64,000 bases of DNA from Erigeron canadensis (Eukaryota; Streptophyta; Magnoliopsida; Asterales; Asteraceae). A program made the position numbers and the translations under genes. The stretch spans positions 26,910,980 through 26,974,979 of the forward strand of contig NC_057765.1 in the NCBI RefSeq assembly GCF_010389155.1, given 5' to 3'. Below are positions 11,966 to 22,807 of this stretch, piece after piece. Position 1 is the stretch's first letter; each line of letters begins with the position of its first letter. The notes below the pieces were generated by a model that was not told the DNA's origin, searched no databases, and worked only from the letters and a program-made list of their open reading frames with translations.

Positions 11966-12895
11966 ATGTCTTCTTCTTTTTCCAATTCCATGCTAACCCA
12001 TTTTATTAAAGTGTCAGATCACCTTTGTATACCTTTTCAAGATATTCAACAGGCCACCAAAAATTTCTCTACACTCATTGGGAAGGGTGGATATGGCTTA
12101 GTTTACAAAGGGGAGCTTTTAATTTCTGGTAAACTTACTTTGGTTGCTATAAAACGACTAGATACTAACATTTCAGGTCAAGGGTTGAAGGAGTTTTTAA
12201 CTGAGATTCATTTGCTATCTTGTTATAAACATCCAAACTTAGTCTCCCTGGTTGGTTTTTGTGAAGAGGACGACGAAAAGATAATAATTTATGACTATGC
12301 AGAACGTGGAAGCCTCGAAAAATACTTAACTAAGGGTAAATCAACTGTTCAATTAACTTGGTTGCAAAGGATAAATATATGCATTGATGCAGCCCGGGGT
12401 TTGGATTATTTACATAATCATGTTGCACAAGACCAGAGAATTATCCATAGGGATATAAAGAGTGCGAATATTCTTTTAAGTCATGATTGGAAAGCTATGA
12501 TTGCGGATTTTGGACTTTCCACGATAGGTCGTGCAAACGAAAAATTTAGTTTTATCATTACCAATGCTTCTGGGACGCATGGTTATTGTGATCCAGCATA
12601 TATGCGTACCGGGGTACTTACTAAAGAGTCAGATGTTTATTCATTTGGAGTGGTTTTGTTTGAAGTCTTATGTGGGAGGTTGGGTTTTATAAATGTGAAT
12701 AGTGAACAACGATTTCTAGCCCCGCTAGCCAAACGCTATTACGAAATGGGAAGGTTAAGTGAGATTATTGATCCATATTTGAAGTTTGAGGTGGACTCGG
12801 AATCTTTGAATAGGTTTTCAGTGATTGCATATCAGTGCTTGCTTAAAGATCGGGAACGACGTCCCTCAATTGGTTTGGTGCTCAAAAAACTTGAG
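11966..12895 (+). CDS. Receptor-like cytoplasmic kinase exon, 5' part of a probable kinase-EXO70 fusion
   Basis: ATG at 11966 opens 310 codons of a Ser/Thr kinase related to the CrRLK1L/FERONIA-like group. Motifs: Gly loop GKGGYG (39-44), VAIK with Lys63, HRDIKSANILL with catalytic Asp163 (an RD kinase), DFG with Asp181, and KESDVYSFGVVLFE. The subdomain VIII motif reads DPAY: the normally invariant Glu is Ala211, which could weaken the activation-loop anchor. No signal peptide, ectodomain, membrane segment or N-terminal Gly for myristoylation is present. The exon ends ...KKLE|GTGAGT at 12895 in phase 0. Read-through of the donor would add only VSLNIL and a stop at 12916, giving a 316-aa stand-alone kinase. 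The next acceptor in phase leads into EXO70 (13356). A short kinase gene of its own remains the alternative. Confidence 0.85.
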
Positions 12896-13031
12896 GTGAG
12901 TTTGAATATCTTGTAGATTAAGAAGTACTTTGTATTTATATATATGATATTTTTTTTCCATGAGATAAACTAGGAGTGCCTTAATAAATTTATCATGTAT
13001 GCACCAATTAATACTAACAACTAACAAGTCC

Positions 13032-13256
13032 TAAAGCCAATGATGGCCAAGTAGCCAACCCATCTGGTCAGAGGCACTCCCAATAAGGTCTTGAGTTTGA
13101 TCCTCAGGGATGAGAAACCTTGGGGTTTTTCCTCCGAATACTTGTAAAGGCCCATGACCCATGGTCAACATCTCGTTGTCTAGGGTACCTGCAAGGCTTC
13201 ACCATTATGCAGTGAGATTCCCGTGATGTTGTATCTTGACTGAATGTCTGAAAAAA
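13032..13256 (+). mobile_element. SINE in the intron joining kinase and EXO70
   Basis: The 9-bp repeat AACAAGTCC flanks the block (13023-13031 and 13257-13265). The body has a B-box-like GAGTTTGATCCTC, a conserved tail region with 'caacatctcgttg' and 'gcttcaccattatgc', and a terminal run of eight A. A decayed relative lies at about 54668-54815. It occupies almost half of the 460-bp intron 12896-13355 and leaves both splice borders intact. Confidence 0.65.
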
Positions 13257-13355
13257 AACAAGTCCAAAAGTTGTTTTATGTAAAAGATGTATGATTTGAA
13301 ACTTACTAAAATAGTTTTTAGAAATCACTAATCATATAAAGGTTTCACTATGTAG

Positions 13356-16300
13356 GTTGAGGCTAAAATACTTAGAGGTCCACAAGAGAATCTTCAAGGC
13401 TATAAAAATAAAAGCTTTAAGAGTAGCGATGGGGTGCCCAGCCAGACAAATAACTTGCCTTCAAATGCTATCGCTGAACTTGAACATGAATTTAAACAAC
13501 TATTATCAGTGTGCAGGTCTGTTACATTATTCTGAGATAATTTTCTCTTATTTTAATCTTCTACTTCGTCCCAAATATGTTCTTATTGTGGCCATCATAT
13601 GTTTTTCATTTTATTTTCATAAAGGGCCAACTAAAGTAAACCAAATTTAGATTACGTAAAATTTTAAATTTTGATCGCTCTTCCATTAATCCCGTTGTTA
13701 GAACCGTCATAGTTATCTTACAATGTAATCTTTCAGCATACCTGTGGAACCTGATAGAATATATGAGTGCCTCCCTAGTTCACTAAGTCGAAAATCAGGA
13801 TCAAGCTTTGGATCATCTGAAAGTGATACGAGTAAAAACGATCCGTCTGATAGTCATACAGCTGTTTATAAGCCTCTAGTCCTCATACCAGCTCGGTTAA
13901 TAACCGTGCTTCATGATTTAGCTCAAGATATGGTGAATGGTGGTCATACTCAGCAGTATCTGATTATTTACAGGTAAAACTACTAGTATGTATACTAGTA
14001 TTTTATTGAATGGTTGTCATATGTAAGTGTACAAGAAGATAACAATGGTTATTCTAGTTTATCTCCTGAATATATATGTTTTGATTCGATGTCTTGAATC
14101 TGCCACTGTTCTTGTGGTTTAGGGATATCCGTTCTCAACTACTGCAAAAATGCCTTCACCAATTGGGAGTGGAGAAGCCTAGTGAAGATCTTATCCGAAA
14201 TATGGAACCTGAGGCCGTGGCACACAAAATGGGCACATGGATTGATTCTATGCGCATTGCAGTAAGTTAATGAATGATAATGCTATATCTTACAAATACT
14301 CCCTTTATTGTCATAATAGTTGCAGGCTTCCCCCCTCTGGAGATGTGGTTGGTGCCATGTGTTTACTTATTATTATAATAATTGCAATAAGACCAATTGT
14401 ATTTGTATTAGTCGTGAAAGGGTATCTAGGTATTTGAAAAATAGTCAAACATAGAGTTTAATCTGAGGTTGTTAATTATGTCGAACAGGTAAAGTTGTTG
14501 TTTGCTGCTGAAAGAAATCTTTGTGATCAAATGTTTGAAGGTATTGAGTCCCTCAAGGATCAGTGTTTTGCCGAGGTTACACAAGGCAGCGTTGACATGC
14601 TACTTAATTTTGGATATGTAGTTGTCGAAAGCAAAAGGTCACCTAAGAATTTTTTTGTGCTTCTTAACATGTATAAGATCGTGCTTGAGCTTCATTCCGA
14701 GGTACATATACATAATGAGATGCAAATTTACATGTAGTTTGATAACAAAATATCTTAGGGAAATTAATATGAATAGGAAGATCTGAATAGGTAGTTCTCC
14801 TTGTTTTTTTTTTTTTTTTTTTGATTTTCTTGTATTTGACATGTAATTGGATTATTTCAGATTGAAACGCTTTTTAGTGCTAAAGCTTGCAAAGTAATTA
14901 TAGAAGCTGTGCTATGCTTTACAATGCAACTTGCCCAAACAGTAAAAGGCACATTGAGAGCATTTGAGGAAGCCGTTGAAAAAGATGCTACAAGAATAAC
15001 TAGTGGAGACATGAATGTCCATCGTCTCACGACCTATGTCATCAACTATTTTGAATGCTTATTCAAGTAAGTTAATCAATAAATACACACATAAATACAT
15101 ACAAACACCGAGGATTTCTTTCAAGAGAGTGATTAAGGCATTTGGCTAGTAGTTGAACAATTTCATAAGAAGCTATTACTTGTATGGAAGAGTATAGTAT
15201 TAGCAGCACTTTTGTATCAAGTTTCTTTTTCCTCCTTCACATGAAAATTGTAATGTTTGACTTGGCTTATAGTTTATGTAATATTTGACCGTTTGTCAAA
15301 TGTCTATAATAACCTTCACGGCTTCAAGGACAGATAATGGAATCTAGCAGACCCAGGCAATACCATTAATTTACTTTTAAGTTATAGCTGTGATAATGGT
15401 GAATATGTAGTTTCTACCTGGAACTTTTCCACCAAAAGAAAGTTTAAAATTGTTAATTTATGGACTAGGGAGTTGCAGAAAAGTTAAACTTCCAAAAATA
15501 AAATCAAATATTATGTTTCTGAACTGAATTTTGTAAAAATTGTGTTTCTAGCTATCGGTTTCTGAAGCAACTATTCCAAGAGTTTGATGGGGGAGTCGCC
15601 TTCAACACTCAGCTGGCATCTGTAACGATGCGAATTATGCAGGGGTTACAGACCAATTTGGAAAGGAAGTCAAAGGAGTTCACGTATCTAGCATATTCTA
15701 AGTTATTCGTGATGAACAATATTCACTATGTGGTCCAATTCGTGAGCAGGTTTGATATCTGATGAATATGAATGTAACTTATAGAGGTGACATACTCGGA
15801 GGAGATAAAACATAAGCTTAATCAACCCTTTTTGTCACCTCTGCGCCGTTGATTATGGTGATGCCGGTGCTTATCTTTTGGTGATATTTTGAAATTTCCT
15901 TTTGCTGTTAGGTCTGAAGCAAAGAATTTATTAGGGGATGATTGGGTGCAACAGCTCAGAAGGATTGTGCAACAATATGCTAATCAATACAAAAGGATCG
16001 CGTGGGCGAAGGTATGCCAAGTTAATTTGTTGGTTATCATTTTGAACAACAGGTGGCAAAATCTGCAGGTTAGGCAACTATTTGAAATGAGTTAGCGTCA
16101 AACTGGGTGGGTGTGAGTTGGATTCAATGTGTTTAAATAAACTGGGTGTTTTTCTAAATAGATCTTACAATGTCTCTCGATCCAAGGGGCGGGCTCGTTA
16201 GGTGGTGACGAAGGAAACAATAGTGGGGCTTCACATGCTCTCGTAAAGGAGAGGTCTGTTTTTCAAAACTTGTGGGTTTTGATTTAAATTACCTAGTAAA

Positions 16301-16722
16301 ATATTTATTTGATATGAACCGACATGGTTTGTTATTAGGTTAAGGATTTTCAATAGTCAATTCGGGAAGCTTCATCATAGACAATCTCAGTGGATTGTTC
16401 CAGACTCAGAGCTTCGAGTATCATTGAGACTGGCAATTGCTGAATATTTGTTGCCAGCATACAAAGCTTTCATACAACAGTTTGGGTATGGTTTTCTGAT
16501 AAGGACATAAATATGGATATAATCATGCAGATATGAGTCAGATATGTTTTGGTGTGGTCCACTAGTTGTAGTTGACAATCTCAAATTTGGCGCAAACACA
16601 CACAAGCAAGATTACTTTTAAAAGTTATATGTTTATGGTACAGGTCACTTGTGAAAAATCGTCACAAGTACATAAGGTATTCATCAGAGGATCTTGATCG
16701 GATGGTTGGGGAATTTTTCAAG
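13356..16722 (+). CDS. EXO70A-like exocyst subunit lacking its N-terminus, 3' part of a probable kinase fusion
   Basis: Ten exons join in phase: 13356-13516, 13737-13973, 14123-14261, 14489-14701, 14861-15066, 15552-15749, 15912-16011, 16162-16253, 16339-16485, 16644-16722 (524 codons). The product follows EXO70A1 from its AEAKILRGP block (here VEAKILRGP) to near the C-terminus. Landmarks: VEPDRIYECLPSSL, LFAAERNLCDQMFEGIESL, AFEEAVEKDA, LASVTMRIMQGLQ, RSEAKNLLGDDWVQQLRRIVQQ, and the basic KNRHKYIRYSSEDL near the membrane-binding end. Two parts are absent: the first ~90 residues (the coiled N-terminus that anchors EXO70 in exocyst) and about 16 residues between LQGY and NKSFKSSDGV. No ATG-bearing EXO70 exon is found upstream; the phase-0 acceptor fits the kinase donor. 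The usual last exon (GK-x-NEPRR type) is not found. Reading through the last donor gives 40 more codons and a stop at 16843-16845; splicing to an AG at 17178 would add EDR and a stop. Confidence 0.85.
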
Positions 16723-17174
16723 GTAAGCCTTAAAAAACGTGTTCACGTGATGAAAAAAGGGAATATATGTAGTTTTCTATCTACCTTCTTTGTGTGTCTG
16801 TCACTGGAGGGTATATTACGAGTATCCGCTTGTAAAAATGGTTGATCTGGTCTGTTGTCAGATAATACTACTGATAATGTTGTTGTGAGCGATACCTTCA
16901 AACTTTTTGTATAGATGGGTTTGTTAATATAAATATGTATGTATTTTGTTTATATGTATTTATGTATGTTTGTTTGTTTTTATTTTTTCTAGATTTATAT
17001 TAAAAGCAAAGCAATGGTGTGTTGGTTTTGTCCCTGCCTTTGTTCCTGTGGGGTATTTGGTAGAGGGGTTTTACCAGGGCATGCGCATGTCAGTACCAGG
17101 GATCAGGGTGTCCCTTTCAATCTACACCTTTTTACCGATTTTGTTACTAAACAAGTTTAATACTGCTCATGTTT
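16723..17174. other. DNA between EXO70 and the bHLH pseudogene
   Basis: A possible 3' intron or 3'UTR of the EXO70 gene. The expected terminal EXO70 exon could not be found here, in any frame. A T-rich tract ends in TTTTTTCTAG at about 16992, a possible acceptor leading to an unfamiliar 54-codon tail. No other gene is seen. Confidence 0.4.
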
Positions 17175-18353
17175 CAGGAGGATAGATGAGATTAAGTGGC
17201 CAAGCTATGCATTTGTTATCAGAGAAAAGGAGAAAGAAGATGAAAAACATGTTTCAAGAACTTCATTCTTTACTCTCCAATCAATCTCCTAAGCTAACAG
17301 TTTTATAGCATATATCAATGGCTAATATTTTTCTCCTTCGTCATTCTGCACCATGCAGAGTTGAGACTAGATTGTTCAGCGTTATTATCTCATTCTACAA
17401 AGTTATGCTGGTACTGTAGTAATTTTTTTGTATCCCAGGCTAACTTGACCACAAGAGTTGATGAGATGATAAGCTACATTAAAACCTTGCAACACTCTCT
17501 AAAAACTTGAAACGCAAAAGACACAGATGCTCTGTAGTCAATCAACCCGATTCATCGACAAAAAAGAGTCGCGCTCATTTTATTCAATGGCATTTCATCA
17601 AATGGCCACATGGATATGGTATCTTGCTCTAAACTTGACCCTTTTGCATGCCTTCACGTTAGCCTCCAGACTTTCAAACATGGACTTCTTCCCATTCTTC
17701 TTGAATGTGTGCGGTCTTGATGACATATTAACATTTGCTCCTCTAAGAAGCATGGGCTCCTTGGCGAGATTGCAAATTTTGGAGAAGCATAAAATGGATG
17801 TCCTTTATGTTCAAGTTTATTCCGAGTTATCTAAAAGCATGTTTATAATTCATACCCGAGTAAGTTTTTTTTTTGAACAGCTACCCGAGTAGTTATTTTC
17901 CATTGTTTTGCGTATAGTGTCATATATGTATATTGCTATTTGTTCAATCTGGTTATACGGAGTATAAATTCTCATCACCAATATAGAGAAAAGTTACTCT
18001 AGTTAAACATGATCATATATTACAATGACTCCTTAATCCTTAAGCATTAAAATTTGAAGACTTATTTCGATTCACTATATGCATTAAAAACTAGAGTAAC
18101 TAATTAATTATTTTATTAGTTAATTAATTTAGTCATCTGTTTGTCAAATACAAGCACTGTTATCATGTTTATGTATTGAGGGTTCTGTAATGTAACTGTA
18201 TGTGGCATAGTCAGTTGTCCCTGGCTTCAAAGACTGAAGATATATTGTTTTCTTCTAGTGCTGATTAGGTATCTGTAGCTCCCGATGAGTCCCCAAGATT
18301 TTCAAGAAAGTAGCATAAGAGATGATGCTTTTGGCCGACTCCAATTCATCAGA
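17175..18353 (+). pseudogene. bHLH95-like pseudogene
   Basis: This is a decayed copy of the bHLH gene at 31.25-33.60 kb. It retains the basic helix-loop-helix region (SEKRRRKKMKNMFQELHSLL, about 17218-17280), the second helix (RVDEMISYIKTLQ) and the C-terminal ACT-like block (NVCGLDDILTFAPL...). Lesions: the first ~60 codons are missing, the first donor is CTAACA instead of GTAACA (17294), a one-base loss in the LKT-TGA region shifts the frame, and the last exon carries a ~20-bp deletion and an in-frame TAG. Similarity with the intact copy continues non-coding to about 18730, so this is a segmental copy and not a retrocopy. It begins right behind the EXO70 gene. Confidence 0.8.
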
Positions 18354-18830
18354 GTTCCAAAGGTACTTGCTGATGAAAACGCAACTATTATGGTTTGCTT
18401 AATTACTATAAAAATGATTGAATATCACTGTATGCAGTCCATATATGGTCAACATTTCTGTCAATAGTATTGTTGGTTCTTTTTTTAAGGCTTTTGAAAG
18501 CCTGAACATTTTATTGTTGCTTGAACTTATGCTCCATCTATCATATTAGTAAAAACTGTTTAAGTTTTCTTTTTCTTATTACAAAATGGTTAATTTTCAA
18601 AGGTCTTCCCCCGTGTCCTGTTCTTCTATAATTTTTATGTAAAGTTTTTAATTCATATATTTGAAAAACGAAGCTTGTTATATTACAAAGTGGAGGAACA
18701 AATGGAAATTAGGTTGCAGACAAGACTGCCCAAGCCCATTTAGAGCTATTTCCTCATTTTTTTTATGAATATTTAGATATTAACTTGTCTAGTAAGTATA
18801 GGATGATTAATACTCGTAATTAATAAGAAA

Positions 18831-19440
18831 AAAGTGTCAAATGACTCCATCGAGTAAAAATTCTTCCAAAGTGTATTTTTAAGGAATACAATGCCCCAAA
18901 TCGTTCTATGAATATAATTATACTATGGGTTTAGTAAAATAGCTGATTTCATTCATTACCTGTAAAAAGTTGAGGGATTTAACTACAAAGCCACTGAGCC
19001 AAATCCATCCTGTTCACCTATTCTAGAGCTTTTGCTGATTATGTTTGTGCAGGTAACAGGCCATAAGAATTTAAGTGTCCTCTGAGTTAGCACGATTTAA
19101 TCTGTTTTCAACATACAAAAGAGCTTGGCAACATGGAGTGTTTGTCCTTCAACCGGGCCGATCTTATCTGATGCACTGGCTAATCAATATTGGTCTTAAC
19201 ACCTTGTGAGATTTTGAACCAGACACGATCAAGGTTGTTGCTGCAAGTCCTATATGTATACAAACTTCTTTTAGATCTTAAAAGACCCAGTACTAATTTA
19301 ATCATGGCATTATGCTTGGCTTGTGTGTTCTAAACTAGGGCAAATTATTTTTAAAGGTATCTTAGTTGTCCATCTATCGAAATATCACTATGTACTAATT
19401 TAATCGTGGCATTATGCTTGGCTTGTGTGTTCTAAACTGC
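18831..19440 (+). repeat. Copy 1 of a segment shared with 29.34-29.9 kb
   Basis: The stretch containing GTGTATTTTTAAGGAATA, AAGAGCTTGGCAACATGGAG and CTTCAACCGGGCCG recurs at 29343-29900. Both copies have stops in the frame that looks most protein-like (QHGVFVLQPGRSYL...), so it may be a dead gene fragment. A ~50-bp stretch (CATTATGCTTGGCTTGTGTG...) is itself directly repeated at about 19303 and 19408. The product is not recognised. Confidence 0.6.
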
Positions 19441-20042
19441 CATTACAGTCTCAACAGTAAGATAACATTGTTGAACGATCTGTATTGACTACATATTTTA
19501 TTTATGTTGAGGCTGGTGATGGGATTAGATTATTAGTGATGACAAATATGATAATTGTAGCATTTTTTAAAAATCGATATATGGATACTTATGTTTCAAC
19601 ATCAGTGGATGTTTTATTATATCTATAAATAGCATTATTTAGATAAATTTATATTTTCAAAAAATAGTACTGTATGTGAATATGGACATATGGTGATGTT
19701 GAAAATATTTGAGATGAGATGATGAATTTTACATATTAGGCTTTGGTCATTAGGTCCATGTGGCAACCCAACTAGGACAAAACCGTTATATGTGACAAGT
19801 GGTATCTTTAATCCCTTATTTAGACGTTATTTACATTGTTGAGTACTAGTATGTAGAGAGATTTTGATTTATATTTAAAATTAAACAATTAAAATATCTT
19901 TAAAACTAATTTGCCTTTTAAACTTTTATACATTTAAACCTGTGAACTCATAAGTATTTTGATAGTTGACCTTTTTAAACTCTCATGTGTAGGCGACTAA
20001 GCGGTAGTTTGAAAAAATCTCAAAGGCAAAAAAACTAAAAAG
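19441..20042. other. Intergenic, nothing recognised
   Basis: AT-rich DNA between the duplicated segment and the nested transposons. No supportable gene is present. Confidence 0.4.
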
Positions 20043-22464
20043 AGTTAATTGCATGATTGGTCCTTGTGGTTTGTACATTTTATCAAGGGGGTCCCTTTTT
20101 GAGAATCGTTGCAATGGGGGTCCTTATTTTGAATTTTTTTTTGTAAAGTTGGTCCTATTACAGATCCGTTATAGGTGGCTGTCAAGTGTGCACGTGTGCC
20201 ACATGTGTGGGTGTATTTATGTACTTACCACCCCACAGGGACCTCTATTGCTAAAATGAAAAAACCACAGGGACCAATCTTGTAACTTTTTTAAAAATAC
20301 ATCACTAAATAATACCTTTTAACTTTTTCATATTATGCCGTTCCAAAAAAAAATCTTATTAAATAATTAACTTAAATATAATTTTGAGAAATTGTCACAA
20401 ATCGCCCATGTGGTTTGCTCGATTCGCATTTTCGTTCCTGTACTTTTTTTTATTACTAAGTGTCCCTGTACTTTTCATTTTCATTGCCAACCGTCCATAA
20501 CACTAACAGCCGTTAGTTTGCCCCGTTAAATCTCTCATGTGCAATGCACATGAGGGTATTATCGTCAAGTTTGTAAGCACATGGACTATTTGTAATAAAC
20601 ACATTGGATTAAAAAAAAATTTTGGATTCCTTCTCCCACACAAACTACGACCACCACTTCTGACTGACTGACCACCACCCGCCACCGCCAGAAAAGTTCG
20701 CAGGAAACCGAGAACCACCACCTTACTATGGTTACAAAAACATTGACAAACGTAGACCATTTTAGTCTCAAAAACATTGACAAAACAGTGATGGTTCACG
20801 GTGGTGATAAAAGGTGGTGACAAGTGGTAGTCTATGGCGGTTTTGAACCGAAACAGAAAAGAAAAACATAATAATCGAGCATGGTCAGATCTATAACGAT
20901 ATGTGTTGAAGCTTGAATGTCTCTTCTTCTTTATAGACCGTCATTGAAGTGGTGGTAGTCCGGTGGTGCGTGGCTGCGAGCAAGAGAAATGGAAAAAAAT
21001 AGATTAAGGTTTCTAGAAAGAGAGACGAAATGGGTTTGTTTATAAGATCATTACTTAAGTTTCATACTTTCTTGGGAAGTTATGGAGTCGTGTAGTGTTG
21101 GCTAGAAAACGAAACAGCAACAACAGCGGCGGTAGAGTGGCGGAGCAGCAGCGACAACGACGGTTATGTGGTTGTGATTAAAGATGAAACCCTAATTGTT
21201 GTTGGGGATGATGGTTGTAGTTTTTTATGGTGAAAAAGGAGGTTGTGAGGGTGGCCAGAAGTTTGGCTGGTGGTGGGAGTAAGAGAGGAAGGAAGATGAT
21301 TAGTTTTTGTTTTTTATTACAGATAGTCCCTCAAAGATGTTTTATCACAAATAGTCCCTATGGTTACAAACTAGACGAAAATGCCCTCATGTGCAGTGCA
21401 CATAAGGGGTTTAATGGATGAAACTAACGATTGTTAGTGGCAGAGACGTCTGACAATGAAATAGAAAAACACAGGGACCCTTAGTGATAAAAAATACAGG
21501 GACGAAAATACGAATTGAACAAATCATAGGGACGATTTGTGATAATTTCTCTATAATTTATAACGTTTTTTAACTTTTCATGATTATTTGTTGTTAAAAA
21601 ACTAAAAACATATTACCACTAAAAATTAAAAGGTATTATTTAATTATGGATTTTTAAAATTTGTAACTTCATAAAACTTTTTACAAAGTTAAATGGTACT
21701 ATTTAGTAATTGATTTTTAAAAATTATAGGTTTATAAAACTTTTTAAAAAGTTAAAAGATATTATTTAGTGATGAGATTTAAAAAATTTTAACTTTATAA
21801 AACTTTTTCTACGACTATTAATATAATTAATAATTAACTTAATTCAAAAGATTATAACATACAATTATCTGCTTGTTAGGTTCCTAAAAGTAAATTTATA
21901 TATAATTTTTGTTATTATACAAGCTTAAATATATAAAAGATTGCATGTAAGGAATTTGATATTTATTAAAAAAACAACTACTCTGTTCGAATAATATAAA
22001 TGTCATATATGATATTTTAATTATCTATTCTCCTGTCAAATACACAGGAAGTTAACAACATGTTTTAGAATTTTTAGTGGTGATATGTTTTTAGTTTTTT
22101 AACAATAAATAATCATGAAAAGTAAAAAAGTGTTAAATTTTATTTTAATTATTTAATAAGATTTGTTCTTTAATGAAAAAGTTAAAAGGTATTATTTAGT
22201 GATGGATTTTTAAAAAAGTTGCAAGACTGGTCCTTATGGTTTTCTCATTTTAGCAATGGGGGTCCCTGTGGGGTGGAAAGTACATAAATACCCCCACACG
22301 TGCGACACACGTGCACACTTGACGGCTACTTTTAACGGATCCGTTAAAATTGGACCAATTTTGCCAAAAACTCTCAAAATAGGGATCCCATTGCAACGAT
22401 TCTCGAAAAGGGACCCCTTGCTAAATTGTACAAACCACAGGGACTAATCTTGCAATTAACTTAA
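20043..22464. mobile_element. Long-TIR Mutator-like element, split by a second element
   Basis: The ends are long inverted repeats: AGTTAATTGCATGATTGGTC... on the left, and on the right the complement of AGTTAATTGCAAGATTAGTC. After the inserted element at 20386-21551 is removed, the two arms pair over roughly 400 bp, including the 'ccttttaactttttcat' block. The flanks AACTAAAAAG and AACTAAAAG look like a 9-10 bp target duplication with one indel. No transposase is seen. The outer ends belong to the same family as the MITE at 11539-11810. Confidence 0.65.
20386..21551. mobile_element. Non-autonomous Mutator-like element nested in the left arm of the larger one
   Basis: The ends are GAGAAATTGTCACAAATCG and CGATTTGTGATAATTTCTC. 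The inverted similarity runs about 170-190 bp inward and includes the CTCATGTGCAATGCACATGAG palindrome region. The flanks TATAATTTT (20377-20385) and TATAATTTA (21552-21560) are a 9-bp duplication with one mismatch. The interior is richer in G+C, with CCACC/GGTGG phrases, and could contain captured host sequence. No intact ORF is recognised. Confidence 0.7.
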
Positions 22465-22807
22465 CTAAAAGTTGATAAAAGAAAAAAAAAAAAAACTAAT
22501 AGGAGACAATATCTTGCACTCAAAAAGGCATTAGGTCGCTGTTCATTACTTTGGATCTCTGGGGTCAGGACATTTGTGAGCTTTTTGTACTAGCTCTCAA
22601 AGACGTACACGTGTTAAACTTTTGTACACAGTACACTTGATTATGTATTCTTGGGTACATGGCTTTCAAATACAGGTGGTTTGTATTTGTACATGGGTTC
22701 TTGGTTCTAAATTAACTTGCTATATAATTGTAATGGTCAATGGTGGATGTACGCATTATTATCTTATGCAATGTACTCTATCATATTTCTGTTACATTTT
22801 GTATTTA

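Noticed and set aside
12896..12916. Natural kinase C-terminus VSLNIL
   Set aside because: It is what results from reading through a strong GTGAGT donor. It is kept as the alternative model, but the in-phase EXO70 exon is the better continuation.
20503..20823. Cys/Val-rich open frames on the minus strand
   Set aside because: They lie inside a Mutator-like element and have no recognisable domain; possible captured DNA is noted as a finding instead.
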